A stretch of 64,000 nt of DNA from JBMOKT01 sp049323895 (lineage in GTDB: Bacteria; Bacillota; Peptococcia; Peptococcales; BICA1-8): NCBI GenBank assembly GCA_049323895.1, contig JBMOKT010000008.1, forward strand, positions 124,001 to 188,000, read 5' to 3'. Position 1 is the first letter of the stretch, and every line of letters starts with the position of its first letter. A model generated the notes under the pieces. That model made no database searches, was not told the origin of the DNA, and was given only the letters and a program-made list of their open reading frames with translations. Positions 7,114 to 16,525 of this stretch are shown piece by piece. Both the position numbers and the translations under genes were made by a program.

Positions 7114-9361
7114 TTAATAACCTCCCTCCAATTAATGCCTGCCCCAGGCTGAGACCTCCGTCATTGGCAGGAACCTGTTTATGCACAAGGGGCCGGATAT
7201 TATTTATTTCCAAGACCTTTACCAACTGTTCAAGCAAAAACTTGTTTTGCATCACCCCTCCACTGAGGGCTGCTTTCTGTAAAGGAAATTCCTTCCTTAG
7301 AGCGAGACAAACTTCAATTATGACTTGGGCAACAGCAACATGGAATTTAGCAGCAATTTTATCTTTTTTAATACCCTGGGAAATATCCTCCAACAACCCT
7401 TTCCACAATTTTTTAGTGGAAATAATAAGGGGTCCGTTGGGGGAATGTATAAGCTCAAAATTGTAACCTGCCCCTTGATAGCCGCTGTCCAAATTTTCTT
7501 CCATCTCAATAGCTGCTTGCCCTTCGTAGTTTACTTCGCTGCATATCCCTAATAAAGTGCTTACTGCATCAAAGAGTCTTCCACAACTAGAGGTTAAGGG
7601 ACAGTTAACACCTGTTTTGATTTGTTTAATTACTTGTTCTACTTCCTCCAGTCTAATTCCTTTAGTTTTTGCCAAATAATCATAAGTTCCCTGCTCACCA
7701 AAATGTTTAAATAAGTAACTGACCAGCATTCTCTGGGGGTGTCTTACCGCTGCTTCTCCCCCCGGCAAGGGAATATACTCTAAATGGGCCAGTCTTTGGA
7801 AACCTGTATAGTCACCCCAGAGGAATTCCATGCCCCATATATGCCCGTCAGTGCCATAACCGGTACCGTCACAGATGATTCCCAGCACCTTTTCATCAAT
7901 GCCGTTATCCGCCAGGCAGCTGGCTAAGTGGGCATGATGATGCTGGACTGCAAATACTTGTTTATCCAGGTCGTACCCCCATTTATGGGAATTATATTCA
8001 GGATGAAGATCCACAACAACAGCTTGGGGCTTAATATCTAAGTAAGCCTGCATTCTTTCTGCGGTTATCTTGTATTCCTCCATATTCAGGTAGTTATCCA
8101 AATCTCCCATATGCTGGCTTAAAAAGGCTTTATTGTTTTTTGTTAAGCAAAAGGTGCTTTTTAAATCTCCACCGCAAGCCAAGACTGAAGGCTGGGGGGG
8201 AATATCAACAGGCAGGGGGACATACCCCCGGGCTCTGCGGTAAAGCTGTGGACTATTGTTAATTACCTTGACAACCGAGTCATCACAGCGGTTGTAAATT
8301 TGCCGGTTATGTATGAGAAAAAAATCAGCTATATCGGACAACTGAGCGAAAGCATCATCATCAGAGTAAACTAAAGGATTGCTGCTAATATTTCCGCTGG
8401 TCATGACTATCAAGTCAACCCCATTTTTAAACAACTGCATATGCAGTGGCGTATAAGGAAGCATAACTCCCAAGGTGTTTACCCCTGGTGCCAGGCTTTT
8501 TGGCAAATAGCGGGGTTTTCGCTTTAATATTACTATAGGGGCCTGGGGACTCTGGAGCAGTTCTTCCTCCTGGGGCGAGAGGTAACAGTACCTTCGGACT
8601 GTCCCCAAATCCTTAGCCATGACAGCGAAGGGTTTGCTTTCTCGTTTTTTGCTGTTTCTTAACTTATTTACTGCTTGATAGTCCAAGGCATGACAAACCA
8701 GGTGGAAACCGCCCAAACCTTTTACAGCTAAGATACAACCGCTAAGGAGCAGGTCGGAATAGGCAATTGCATCAGCGGGTTTCCCTTCATTATTTAAAAG
8801 GGAAAGCTCTGGACCACAGCCAGGACAAGCGTTAGGTTGGGCGTGGAACCTGCGGTTAAGAGGATTGTGATATTCCTCATGGCATTTTGAACACATAGGA
8901 AATTCAGCCATAGTAGTTTTGGGGCGGTCGTAGGGAACACCCTTAATGATGGTAAAACGGGGTCCGCAATTGGTACAATTGGTGAAAGGATAATTATAGC
9001 GCCTATTATGGGGATCAAGAACATCAGCATGACAATCAGGACAAATAGCAATATCCGGCGAAATTAATACCTCTTGCTCCCCTCCCCCTTGACTTTCAAT
9101 AATAGTAAAGTCTTGAAAATCAGCAGTTTCAGCCTCATGTATGCTCATTTCCTTGATGACTGCTTGACGGGGAGGTTTTTGGGTCAAATCATAAATAAAT
9201 TGATTCAGGTTATCAACCTCTCCCTGAGCATGGATAAAAACCCCTTGGGAATTGTTTAAAACCCAGCCGGTAATTTTATGATTTTGGGCAAGCTTATAGA
9301 CAAAGGGTCTAAAGCCGACGCCTTGAACCACACCTTTTATCTCAATTCTTTTGGACTCCAT
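7091..9361 (-). CDS. hypF: Carbamoyltransferase HypF
   Basis: HypF converts carbamoyl phosphate and ATP to a carbamoyl-adenylate and transfers the carbamoyl group to HypE. The 756 residues show the full domain order: acylphosphatase domain (1-90, with KGVVQGVGFRPFVYKLA), two zinc-finger units (CPDCHADVLDP to NCTNCGPRF; CSKCHEEYHN to ACPGCGPEL, about 107-185), a YrdC-like domain (about 195-385, KGLGGFHLVCHA and KRESKPFAVM), and a Kae1-like C-terminal domain with VQHHHAHLASCLADNG and GTGYGTDGHIWG. Length is standard. It overlaps hypB at its 5' end and hypC at its 3' end. Confidence 0.97.
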   Translation of the reverse strand: MESKRIEIKGVVQGVGFRPFVYKLAQNHKITGWVLNNSQGVFIHAQGEVDNLNQFIYDLTQKPPRQAVIKEMSIHEAETADFQDFTIIESQGGGEQEVLISPDIAICPDCHADVLDPHNRRYNYPFTNCTNCGPRFTIIKGVPYDRPKTTMAEFPMCSKCHEEYHNPLNRRFHAQPNACPGCGPELSLLNNEGKPADAIAYSDLLLSGCILAVKGLGGFHLVCHALDYQAVNKLRNSKKRESKPFAVMAKDLGTVRRYCYLSPQEEELLQSPQAPIVILKRKPRYLPKSLAPGVNTLGVMLPYTPLHMQLFKNGVDLIVMTSGNISSNPLVYSDDDAFAQLSDIADFFLIHNRQIYNRCDDSVVKVINNSPQLYRRARGYVPLPVDIPPQPSVLACGGDLKSTFCLTKNNKAFLSQHMGDLDNYLNMEEYKITAERMQAYLDIKPQAVVVDLHPEYNSHKWGYDLDKQVFAVQHHHAHLASCLADNGIDEKVLGIICDGTGYGTDGHIWGMEFLWGDYTGFQRLAHLEYIPLPGGEAAVRHPQRMLVSYLFKHFGEQGTYDYLAKTKGIRLEEVEQVIKQIKTGVNCPLTSSCGRLFDAVSTLLGICSEVNYEGQAAIEMEENLDSGYQGAGYNFELIHSPNGPLIISTKKLWKGLLEDISQGIKKDKIAAKFHVAVAQVIIEVCLALRKEFPLQKAALSGGVMQNKFLLEQLVKVLEINNIRPLVHKQVPANDGGLSLGQALIGGRLLNVCSSSG

Positions 9362-10007
9362 GTGCCATCAATCCCTCCAACCATTCCAACCACTTTTCCA
9401 GACCATCTTCTTTGACAGCGGAAATTTCAAATACCTGCAGCTTAGGGTTGATACGCTTGACATCCCCATAAAAATCTTCCAAAGAAAAATTGCTATAAGG
9501 CAATAAATCCATTTTATTTAAGATACAAGCTTGGGCTCTGGTAAAAATAGTTGGGTATTTGGCCGGTTTATCGCTGCCTTCGGCTATACTTAAGACCACA
9601 ATTTTGGCATCCTCCGCTAACTCAAAAACAGCCGGACAGACTAAATTTCCTACATTTTCAATAATTACCAAATCCAGTTCCTCTAAATTCAACTGGTCAA
9701 TAACCTTATCAATCATTTTAGCATCCAAGTGGCAAGCACCCATGGTTTCAATTTGGATTACCGGGACCCCTAGTTTGGCAATCCTGTCTTTATCTCTAGT
9801 AGTTAAAACATCCCCCTCTATAACACCAACCCTGTGTTTTTCAGCCAATTTAGGAAGGCTGTGCTCCAGAAGGGTGGTTTTGCCGGCCCCCGGAGAACTT
9901 ATCAGATTAATAACCTTCACATTGTTCTTGAGGAATTTTTCTTTCAAGCCCCTAGCAATATCTTCATTGGCTTGTAAAACATTTGTTTCCAGCTTAACCT
10001 GCACCAT
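9342..10007 (-). CDS. hypB: Hydrogenase nickel incorporation GTPase HypB
   Basis: HypB is the GTPase that drives nickel insertion together with HypA. I use the ATG at 10007 because GGAGGAAAATATTA precedes it; a longer reading to 10031 would swallow that site. The 221-residue protein has the P-loop SSPGAGKTTLLE, the EGDVLTTRD switch region, the metal-site CHLDAKM, ENVGNLVCP and the NKMDLLP guanine-specificity motif. The His-rich nickel-storage N-terminus of some HypB proteins is absent, so nickel delivery probably depends on HypA alone. It overlaps hypA by 14 bases. Confidence 0.96.
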   Translation of the reverse strand: MVQVKLETNVLQANEDIARGLKEKFLKNNVKVINLISSPGAGKTTLLEHSLPKLAEKHRVGVIEGDVLTTRDKDRIAKLGVPVIQIETMGACHLDAKMIDKVIDQLNLEELDLVIIENVGNLVCPAVFELAEDAKIVVLSIAEGSDKPAKYPTIFTRAQACILNKMDLLPYSNFSLEDFYGDVKRINPKLQVFEISAVKEDGLEKWLEWLEGLMAHGVQKN

Positions 10008-10365
10008 TAATATTTTCCTCCTTCCCATCACCCTCTATATATTCAACATAAAATTCCTGACCTTGAAACATCTCCCCTCCCAAGCGGGAGCATTGGGGGC
10101 AAGAATAACCATAAGCTTTCCAAGGAAACTCATGGTTACAGGAACTGCACCTGATTAAGGCAGGAAGCTCTTTATGTAAAAGTACTGCGCCTTGGGCGGG
10201 GGTATCTGCACTGGAAACCTCAAAGCCAAACTGCAAGGCATCTGGGACAATACCCATCAGTTCCCCCCATATCACGGAAATGGTTGTTACTTTGGAAAGC
10301 TGGTTCTCCTGAGCAGCCTGGTTTACTATGTTTAATAGGTTTTGAGCCAGGGCAAGTTCGTGCAT
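9994..10365 (-). CDS. hypA: Hydrogenase nickel metallochaperone HypA
   Basis: A 123-residue protein starting MHELALAQNLL; His2 is the conserved nickel ligand. The structural zinc site is CSSCNHEF followed by CPQCSRLGG. Size and architecture fit HypA/HybF. It is the first gene of the hypABFCDE run and begins just downstream of a 30-bp tandem repeat array, so the hyp promoter must lie within or after that array unless transcription continues from the hydrogenase genes. Confidence 0.96.
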   Translation of the reverse strand: MHELALAQNLLNIVNQAAQENQLSKVTTISVIWGELMGIVPDALQFGFEVSSADTPAQGAVLLHKELPALIRCSSCNHEFPWKAYGYSCPQCSRLGGEMFQGQEFYVEYIEGDGKEENINGAG

Positions 10366-10384
10366 TCTTACACCTCTGTTATTC

Positions 10385-10716
10385 AGAATGTCTGATGTGC
10401 TTCAGGGTAAACATTGCTAGTCTGTTATGCTTATGGGTGAACATTGCCAGTCTGCTATGCTTATGGGTGAACATTACGCGTCTGACTTTCTTCTGGGTGA
10501 ATATTGTTAGTCTGATGTACTTCTGAGTGAACATTGCTAGTCTGATTTACTTCCGGGTGAATATTGCTAGTCTGATGTTTAAGCATGCAATGGTTGTGTC
10601 AGACGCAAAAAAATGACTGCTTGGTACATCAGACCCAAAATATTTGCTTCCAGGAAAATGTCAGACGCTCAAGCTAAACCCATAAGTAAGTCTGACCCGG
10701 AATGTTCACCCTTAAG
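10385..10716. repeat. 30-bp tandem repeat array, locus 1 (largest)
   Basis: About seven direct units of 30 bp with consensus AGTCTGATGTACTTCTGGGT followed by GAACATTGCT run from 10385 to about 10580. They are followed by the core GCATGCAATGGTTGTG and then by units in inverted register beginning TCAGAC. Units are contiguous without spacers and differ by a few bases each. The last unit overlaps the 3' end of the hydrogenase protease gene. Four smaller relatives are at 52133, 53018, 60880 and 62028. Confidence 0.85.
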
Positions 10717-11170
10717 CACTCGCAAGCTCTTCCAGCACCATCTCACACACCTGGGGAACAACTGCCTCCACAGTGGGTGTCAGATTCTCACTAAAGGTTA
10801 AAACATCTTCCACCTCAACAGCAAAAATTATCAGCCTGTCAGGAAGCTTAACACCTAACTGTTCACCTAACTGCCAGGCGGTATAAAGATTAATATCATG
10901 AACAGAAGAAAGCCGTTGGGAGAAGGCTAAATCATCCTTTTCCAGCCTGTATATATCCCCGGCTTTTCCTCCTTTGGTCTGCACAGCATCAACAAGTATT
11001 GCAGTTTTGTAGCCTGCCAAAAGATCCAAGAGATTAAAGCCGGCCAAACTGGCTTCTACCACCTCTACATCAGTATTTACCTGTTCTTTTAGTATTTGGG
11101 CTATTTTATTGCCAACCCCGTCATCGGTCAGAATGGGATTGCCTAAACCAACAACAATATGTTTTTTCAT
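10712..11170 (-). CDS. [NiFe] hydrogenase maturation protease (HyaD/HycI type)
   Basis: This endopeptidase removes the C-terminal tail of the large subunit after nickel insertion. The start at 11170 is supported by GAGGAAACT just before the ATG, giving 152 residues. Family marks are VVGLGNPILTDDGVGNK near the N-terminus, ILVDAVQ in the middle and the metal-binding His in SSVHDINL. The acidic nickel ligand after LTD is Asp here rather than the usual Glu of HybD, a conservative change seen in group 3/4-type proteases. Its substrate should be MvhA, whose DPCFGCSTH motif is followed by a removable tail. It lies between the ferredoxin gene and hypA in the same orientation. Confidence 0.93.
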   Translation of the reverse strand: MKKHIVVGLGNPILTDDGVGNKIAQILKEQVNTDVEVVEASLAGFNLLDLLAGYKTAILVDAVQTKGGKAGDIYRLEKDDLAFSQRLSSVHDINLYTAWQLGEQLGVKLPDRLIIFAVEVEDVLTFSENLTPTVEAVVPQVCEMVLEELASA

Positions 11171-11300
11171 AGTTTCCTCGTTTTTTATATATTTCAAATA
11201 AGCATTTTGGGGCGGTGTGGAAACCGCCCCCCACTATATTACTATAAAACTACAAAATATCGTACTAGCCACTAGCCACTAACTACTAGCCACTTGCTTG

Positions 11301-11489
11301 CTAGTCCTGTACAGTAACCGCTCCTGAGGGGCAAACAACAACGCAGCTTTGGCAGGTTAAGCATTCACCCAGTAAATTCCGGTGTACATTACAAAGGTTA
11401 TTTTCCATATAAATTATTTCCAGTGGGCAAGCTTTCACACAATCGCCGCAGCCTGTACATTTTTCTGTATTTATATTTATTTCTATCAT
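11301..11489 (-). CDS. Small 2[4Fe-4S] ferredoxin
   Basis: A 62-residue protein with two cluster motifs, CTGCGDCVKACP and CLTCQSCVVVCP, each CxxCxxCxxxC(P), so it should hold two [4Fe-4S] clusters. GGAGTG precedes the ATG. It follows the hydrogenase large subunit in the same direction and could be an electron carrier or extra subunit of the Hdr-Mvh complex, or the low-potential ferredoxin it reduces. A CACTAG minisatellite lies immediately downstream. Confidence 0.92.
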   Translation of the reverse strand: MIEININTEKCTGCGDCVKACPLEIIYMENNLCNVHRNLLGECLTCQSCVVVCPSGAVTVQD

Positions 11490-11547
11490 AAAACAAACAC
11501 TCCTCTCTGCAATAAGAAAATTTTATTAATTTTTCAATTTTTTTTTG

Positions 11548-11611
11548 GGCGTTAGTGAAATCTTAATATAATTGATAATCTAGCAGAGCGTAATACCTTA
11601 CCTTTACCTGT
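11548..11611. repeat. Dispersed TCTAGCG repeat, copy 3 (degenerate)
   Basis: GGGCGTTAGTGAAATCTTAA, then GATAATCTAGCAGAGCGTAA, then CCTTACCTTTACCTG. It is the most diverged copy and sits just downstream of the mvhA stop codon. Confidence 0.65.
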
Positions 11612-11630
11612 AATGGCGCAGCCATTACTA

Positions 11631-13097
11631 TTACCATTCCAAATCCATTACCTTGGCGCCGGTCTTATCGTAAACTCGTATTATCAAAGGAAGCTTGCCG
11701 GGCAAAGTGTGGGTAGAACAGCCAAAGCAGGGGTCATAAGCCCTAAAAGCCATCTCAATCATATTTTTGGCAGCCTCATCCACCTTGCCTTCCTTTATTA
11801 AACCCTTAGCTGCTTTATCAACAGAGATATTCATGGCACCATAACCGTGGGCACTGGCAACCACCAGGTTAGCCTTTTTAATTAAACCCCGCTCATCAGT
11901 AACATAATGGTGCATAAGAGTCCCCCGTGGCGCCTCAACTATCCCTATTCCTTCGGTAGGAGTCTCAGTAGGAATAGCTCGTATTTCAGTACTGGTTATT
12001 TCCCCATCCTGAGCAAGTTCCAAAAGTCTCTCAGCAGCATACATCAGTTCCACCAGTCGCGCCCAATGGTGAGCCAGAGTCGCCTTAGCTGGTTTTCCTC
12101 CCAGGGTGCTGTACATTTCCTGATAGGCTTTATTAGCCCGGGGTGTGGCCATACCGTCAGCAGCGTTAAGTCTGCCCAAGGGACCTACCCAGACTAACCC
12201 GCTTTCAATACCGTCAACAAGACCCTTCCAGCCTACTTTTTTCAAATAGGGGAATTTAAGATAGGACCAAGGTAAAACATGTTCGGCAAAATAGTTATTA
12301 TACTCACTGGCCTGGAATTTGGCATATTCCTTGCCCTCAGGGTCAGTAATGCGCATTATTCCATCGTAAAAATTGACATGGTTGTTCTTATCCACCATAC
12401 CCATTGAGTACGGGTTAAGGCTATAGGCATCACTAAGGATTAAATCGACATAGTCTTTATTTTTCAAAACAACATCATGAAAAATTCCTAAGGTTACCTC
12501 AGCGAAATCAACCAGGGATAAAGCCATGCCTTCTATTTGCTGGCGTTCCTCTTCAGTGATAGGCTTGCTCATGCCTCCGGGCAGACCACAGACAGGGTGG
12601 GTAGCCTTTCCGCCAATCATAGCCTGGATTTTCTGGGCATAAGAACGGTGTTTTATAACCTCTTGCCCTGTTTCTAAGCCTACCTTGGCAATAACCCCTA
12701 AGATGTTGCGGTCTTTTTTATCAGCACCTGGTCCTACTACAAAATCCGGCGCAGCCAGAGCATAAAAGTGGGCGATATGAGAATGAAGCATATGGGCATT
12801 ATAAAACAGCTCCCGCAGTTTTTTAGCTGCACTGGGCGGATCTACATGCCATACAGCATCCAAGGCTTTGGTAGACGCCAGATGATGTGCCTCGGGGCAT
12901 ACTCCGCATATCCGGGAGGTAATACGGGGCATCTCTTCCGCAGGGCGACCTTCACAGAACTTTTCAAATCCGCGCAACTCGGGTATCTGTAAATAAGCCT
13001 GTTCAACATTTCCAGCCTCGTTTAGAAATACTTCAATTTTTCCGTGACCTTCCAATCTGGTAATGGGGTCTATAGTAACCCTTGTGCAAACAGCCAT
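11631..13097 (-). CDS. mvhA: [NiFe] hydrogenase large subunit, group 3c MvhA type
   Basis: Catalytic subunit that splits H2. The ATG at 13097 follows AGGGGG and gives 488 residues; a longer reading overlaps mvhG. The N-terminal nickel ligands are in RICGVCPEAHHLAS (about residues 62-75) and the C-terminal ligands in DPCFGCSTH. The roughly 25 residues after that His are the tail cleaved by the maturation protease. RLEGHGKIEVF near the start and GLPGGMSK are further family marks. Gene order with mvhD, mvhG and hdrABC places it in the F420-non-reducing, Hdr-associated group 3c. Confidence 0.96.
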   Translation of the reverse strand: MAVCTRVTIDPITRLEGHGKIEVFLNEAGNVEQAYLQIPELRGFEKFCEGRPAEEMPRITSRICGVCPEAHHLASTKALDAVWHVDPPSAAKKLRELFYNAHMLHSHIAHFYALAAPDFVVGPGADKKDRNILGVIAKVGLETGQEVIKHRSYAQKIQAMIGGKATHPVCGLPGGMSKPITEEERQQIEGMALSLVDFAEVTLGIFHDVVLKNKDYVDLILSDAYSLNPYSMGMVDKNNHVNFYDGIMRITDPEGKEYAKFQASEYNNYFAEHVLPWSYLKFPYLKKVGWKGLVDGIESGLVWVGPLGRLNAADGMATPRANKAYQEMYSTLGGKPAKATLAHHWARLVELMYAAERLLELAQDGEITSTEIRAIPTETPTEGIGIVEAPRGTLMHHYVTDERGLIKKANLVVASAHGYGAMNISVDKAAKGLIKEGKVDEAAKNMIEMAFRAYDPCFGCSTHTLPGKLPLIIRVYDKTGAKVMDLEW

Positions 13098-13098
13098 C

Positions 13099-14064
13099 TT
13101 ATTTACCCCCTTTCTTATAGTCATAAATTAAGGACTTGGACAAACCAAACCGATATACGGTACCTGCCGGGTCTTCCCAGGTAGCTGCCAGCTCAGCAGC
13201 TGTTTTTTCATCTTTGACATCCATGATGCTGGCAATAGCATTTAACAATTTAGCCCCCTGGTCGGTAACCTTTTCCGAAGGTCCATAACATCCCCTGCAG
13301 GGCATGTTGTTATTGGTGCATCTATGACCGCAGCCATCTCTGGTAACTGGACCACAGCAGATTAGACCCTGCTCCAACAAACATTTTGCAGGATCTGCTA
13401 TTACCTCGAAGGGACGTTTAAACTGGGTGATTTTCTTTTCTGTCTTTTCCCGTTCACAGGTATCACATAATGATTTAGTTCCGGCAATTACAGTGCCTTT
13501 AGGGGGAAGATTGCCTGTCACTATAGCTTCCACGGCAGTCCAAATTGTTTCAGGGGTAGGGGGGCAGCCCGGTACATAGTAGTCTACATCCACCACCTGA
13601 TCCAAACTCCACACCCGCCCATAAATACGGGGCAGATGAAGGTCACCCTGGGGTCCTGGATAATTGGTATCAGGTCTTATATCTTCTTCATTTACAGTAG
13701 TTGCAGTTTCTTTATAGACAGTGTTAAATATTTCTTCCCTGGTAGTAAGGTTGGCTAATCCCGGGATTCCTCCCCAGGCAGCACAAGCTCCGAAGGCAAT
13801 CATAAACTTAGACCTAGCCCTTAGAGCCTTGGCTATTTCTTCCTGCTCCGAGGTCCTTACTGCTCCATTAAAAAGGCAGACGTCGATAGAGTCCTGCTCC
13901 ATTTTATAGATATCTTCGTATTTAAAATCCATGGCAATAGGCCATAAAACAATGTCAGCCGCTGCAGCTATATCCAATACCTTTTCGTCAGTATCCAGAA
14001 TTGCAACGTCACATCCTCCGCAGGCCGCAGCCCAGTAGATAGCTAATTTCAATTTATCAGCCAT
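13099..14064 (-). CDS. mvhG: [NiFe] hydrogenase small subunit, MvhG type
   Basis: A 321-residue electron-transfer subunit lacking a Tat signal, so the enzyme is cytoplasmic. Proximal-cluster Cys ligands appear in WAAACGGCDVAILD, FGACAAWGGIPGLAN and YVPGCPPTPETIW. The C-terminal half carries further Cys-rich cluster sites (CDTCEREK, LICCGPVTRDGCGHRC, MPCRGCYGP). It overlaps mvhD by 8 bases and ends 2 bases before the mvhA start, so all are cotranslated. It passes electrons from the NiFe site to MvhD. Confidence 0.95.
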   Translation of the reverse strand: MADKLKLAIYWAAACGGCDVAILDTDEKVLDIAAAADIVLWPIAMDFKYEDIYKMEQDSIDVCLFNGAVRTSEQEEIAKALRARSKFMIAFGACAAWGGIPGLANLTTREEIFNTVYKETATTVNEEDIRPDTNYPGPQGDLHLPRIYGRVWSLDQVVDVDYYVPGCPPTPETIWTAVEAIVTGNLPPKGTVIAGTKSLCDTCEREKTEKKITQFKRPFEVIADPAKCLLEQGLICCGPVTRDGCGHRCTNNNMPCRGCYGPSEKVTDQGAKLLNAIASIMDVKDEKTAAELAATWEDPAGTVYRFGLSKSLIYDYKKGGK

Positions 14065-14560
14065 GGCTTGCCCCTCCTTCCTCTAAAGAAGCAGCTGCTT
14101 CTTGTGTCGACTGGTAAACCTCATGGGCAACTGTATCCAACTGGTCCCCCATTTTCTTTTCATAGGGACCTACCTTCCTGATATCCTCCACCATCTGCTC
14201 CACAATCTTGCCAAATTTTTCTCCTTCGGAGGCTGACACCCAGACCTGTTTAAATCTTTCCGGCTCAATGCCAATCTGGGTCAGCAGTTTAGCAATCAGA
14301 GGGGTGCGTCTTAATGTTTTAATATTGCCGTCCACATAATGGCAATCTCCTGGATGACAGCCGCTAACCAAAACACCATCGGCTCCTTGTTGGAAAGCCT
14401 TGAGAATCAAGGTAGGCTCTACTCTTCCTGAGCACATCACCCTGACGATACGAATGTTAGCCGGATATTTCATCCTGGATGTTCCTGCTAAATCAGCTCC
14501 GGCATAACTGCACCAGTTACAGAGAATCCCTAATATTTTCGGCTCAAAAGTTTCACTCAT
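14057..14560 (-). CDS. mvhD: Hydrogenase-associated iron-sulfur protein MvhD
   Basis: A 167-residue [2Fe-2S] protein that links the hydrogenase to HdrA. Cluster Cys residues occur in LGILCNWCSYAGADLAG, RVMCSGRV and SGCHPGDCHY, as in MvhD/FlpD. The start codon overlaps the hdrA stop as ATGA. Length is slightly over the usual 140 because of a charged C-terminal extension. Its position between hdrA and mvhG matches its physical bridging role. Confidence 0.95.
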   Translation of the reverse strand: MSETFEPKILGILCNWCSYAGADLAGTSRMKYPANIRIVRVMCSGRVEPTLILKAFQQGADGVLVSGCHPGDCHYVDGNIKTLRRTPLIAKLLTQIGIEPERFKQVWVSASEGEKFGKIVEQMVEDIRKVGPYEKKMGDQLDTVAHEVYQSTQEAAASLEEGGASHG

Positions 14561-16509
14561 GCCAACACCCCCTCAATTTGAGCAATCAACTGGTCATTAT
14601 TAAAGTGGGAAACTTTGATAGCACCTGATGGGCAAGCTGCTGCACATGTACCACAACCCTTGCAAACCGCGGCATTAATTTCTGCCCTCAGGGTCTCCTC
14701 ATTCAACTTGACAGCCCGGTAAGGACATAAACCGATACACACCCTGCAGCCTGCACACTGTTCATCTTCTATTTCTGCAGAAATGGGGGAGATCTTTACC
14801 TTCCCTGTAGCAATAATAGCTAAGGATTGGGAAGCAGCGGCAGAACCTTGTGCTACGGAATCGGGTATATCCTTAGGCGACTGGCAGCATCCTGCCAGGT
14901 ATATGCCGTCTGTAGTTGTGGTAACGGGGTCAAGCTTGATATGGGATTCCATGAAAAAGCCATCACCGCTTCTGGAAATACCCAGGGTTTGGGCAACCTT
15001 ATCGGAATCCACCCGGGGCTCTAAGGCAGTGTTGAGGATTACCATATCAACAGGGATTTCCCTGTACTGGCCCAACAGGGTATCCTCGGCCTTAATTACT
15101 AAGCGTCCGTCCTTTTGTGCTACTTCCGCCCCTTTACCTCTGATAAATTGTACTCCTTCTTCCTGGACCCGGTTGTAGAATTCTTCATATCCCTTGCCAA
15201 AGGTCCGCATATCAATATAGAATTCATATACCTCAGCTTCGGTATGGTCTTTGACCATATGGGAGAATTTTACGGAACTCATGCAGCAGACCCGGGAACA
15301 ATACTTATTATAATTTTCATCCCGGCTGCCTACACAGTGAATAATAGCTACACTATTAGGCTCTGAACCATCTGCCAGTACAATATGCCCCGAAGTTGGT
15401 CCAGAAGCATTGGTCATCCGCTCAAACTGCAGTCCGTTGATGACATTGGGAAAACGTCCAAATCCGTATTGGGGTGCCCTTTTAGCATCAAACAAGTCAA
15501 AGCCGGTAGCAAGAATAATGGAGCCTACCTTAAATTCATGGATTGTTTCATGCTGGTTAAAGTTTATGGCCTTCCTGCCGCACGCCTTGACACATGCTAA
15601 AGTACACTTTTTACGGGTCAGCAGCAAGCAATTCTGATCATCTATTACTGCCTTTAAGGGTACTGCTTGGGGAAATGGTATATAGGCAGCACTGCGTTTG
15701 CTTAAGCCTTCATCAAACTCATGAGGAATACGGTTTTTCATAATGCAGGCACTGGCACAATCTCCGCAGCCGGTACATTTGTCGTGGTTTATATACCTTG
15801 GCTTTTCCTTTACAGTAACAGTAAAGTTGCCAACATAACCATCTACTTTAATTACTTCAGAGCTGGTGTAAAGGTCAATGTTAGGATTCTGACCCACATC
15901 AACCATCTTAGGGGTTAAAATACAGGCAGCACAGTCTAAAGTGGGAAAGGTTTTGTCAAACTTAGCCATATTGCCGCCGATATACTGCTTTTGCTCGATG
16001 AGGTATACCTTATGCCCCGCTTCTGCAACCTGCAAAGCTGCTTGTATGCCCGCTATCCCTGCACCTATGACTAAAGTGGCTCCATTAACAGGTACCTCCC
16101 GCTCTTCGATTGCTTCATGGTATTTCACCCTGCTGACCGCACCCTTGGCAATGGCTATAGCCTTTTTGGTAGCTTCTTCCTTATCCTTTGTTACCCAGGA
16201 AACATGCTCCCTGATATTAGCCATCTCTAAAAGGTAGCCATTCAGCCCTGCACCTTCTAATGCCTTGCGGAATGTAGGCTCATGCATCCGGGGTGAACAA
16301 GCTGCTACCACGACCCTGTCTAAACCCTTCTCTTTGATGTCGTTTTTTATTAAGTCCTGACCGGGGTCTGAACACATATACTTATAGTCCCTGGTCACTA
16401 CAACCTGCTCCTGTTTACCCATTTCCTCTGCAACCCTTGCACAATCAACAACACCATTGATGTTGGAGCCGCAGTGACAAACATAAACACCAATTTTTTG
16501 TCCACTCAT
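14557..16509 (-). CDS. hdrA: HdrA, flavin-based electron-bifurcating subunit
   Basis: The ATG at 16509 follows GGGAGGG; 650 residues. An N-terminal Cys region (VCHCGSNING; VAACSPRMHEP) is followed by an FAD-binding Rossmann motif (VIGAGIAGIQAALQVAEAG, about 150), GGNMAKFDKTFPTLDCAAC, and an internal ferredoxin-like part (CTGCGDCASAC; RKKCTLACVKACG). Two C-terminal [4Fe-4S] motifs are CAGCRVCIGLCP and CKGCGTCAAACP. HdrA splits an electron pair from the hydrogenase between ferredoxin and HdrBC. It is the full-length form common in acetogens and sulfate reducers. In a bacterium without methanogenesis the disulfide-type acceptor is unknown. Confidence 0.95.
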   Translation of the reverse strand: MSGQKIGVYVCHCGSNINGVVDCARVAEEMGKQEQVVVTRDYKYMCSDPGQDLIKNDIKEKGLDRVVVAACSPRMHEPTFRKALEGAGLNGYLLEMANIREHVSWVTKDKEEATKKAIAIAKGAVSRVKYHEAIEEREVPVNGATLVIGAGIAGIQAALQVAEAGHKVYLIEQKQYIGGNMAKFDKTFPTLDCAACILTPKMVDVGQNPNIDLYTSSEVIKVDGYVGNFTVTVKEKPRYINHDKCTGCGDCASACIMKNRIPHEFDEGLSKRSAAYIPFPQAVPLKAVIDDQNCLLLTRKKCTLACVKACGRKAINFNQHETIHEFKVGSIILATGFDLFDAKRAPQYGFGRFPNVINGLQFERMTNASGPTSGHIVLADGSEPNSVAIIHCVGSRDENYNKYCSRVCCMSSVKFSHMVKDHTEAEVYEFYIDMRTFGKGYEEFYNRVQEEGVQFIRGKGAEVAQKDGRLVIKAEDTLLGQYREIPVDMVILNTALEPRVDSDKVAQTLGISRSGDGFFMESHIKLDPVTTTTDGIYLAGCCQSPKDIPDSVAQGSAAASQSLAIIATGKVKISPISAEIEDEQCAGCRVCIGLCPYRAVKLNEETLRAEINAAVCKGCGTCAAACPSGAIKVSHFNNDQLIAQIEGVLA

Positions 16510-16525
16510 ATCTCTGTTCCCTCCC

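Noticed and set aside
10385..10716. CRISPR array
   Set aside because: The 30-bp units are contiguous and diverged with no unique spacers, and there are no cas genes.
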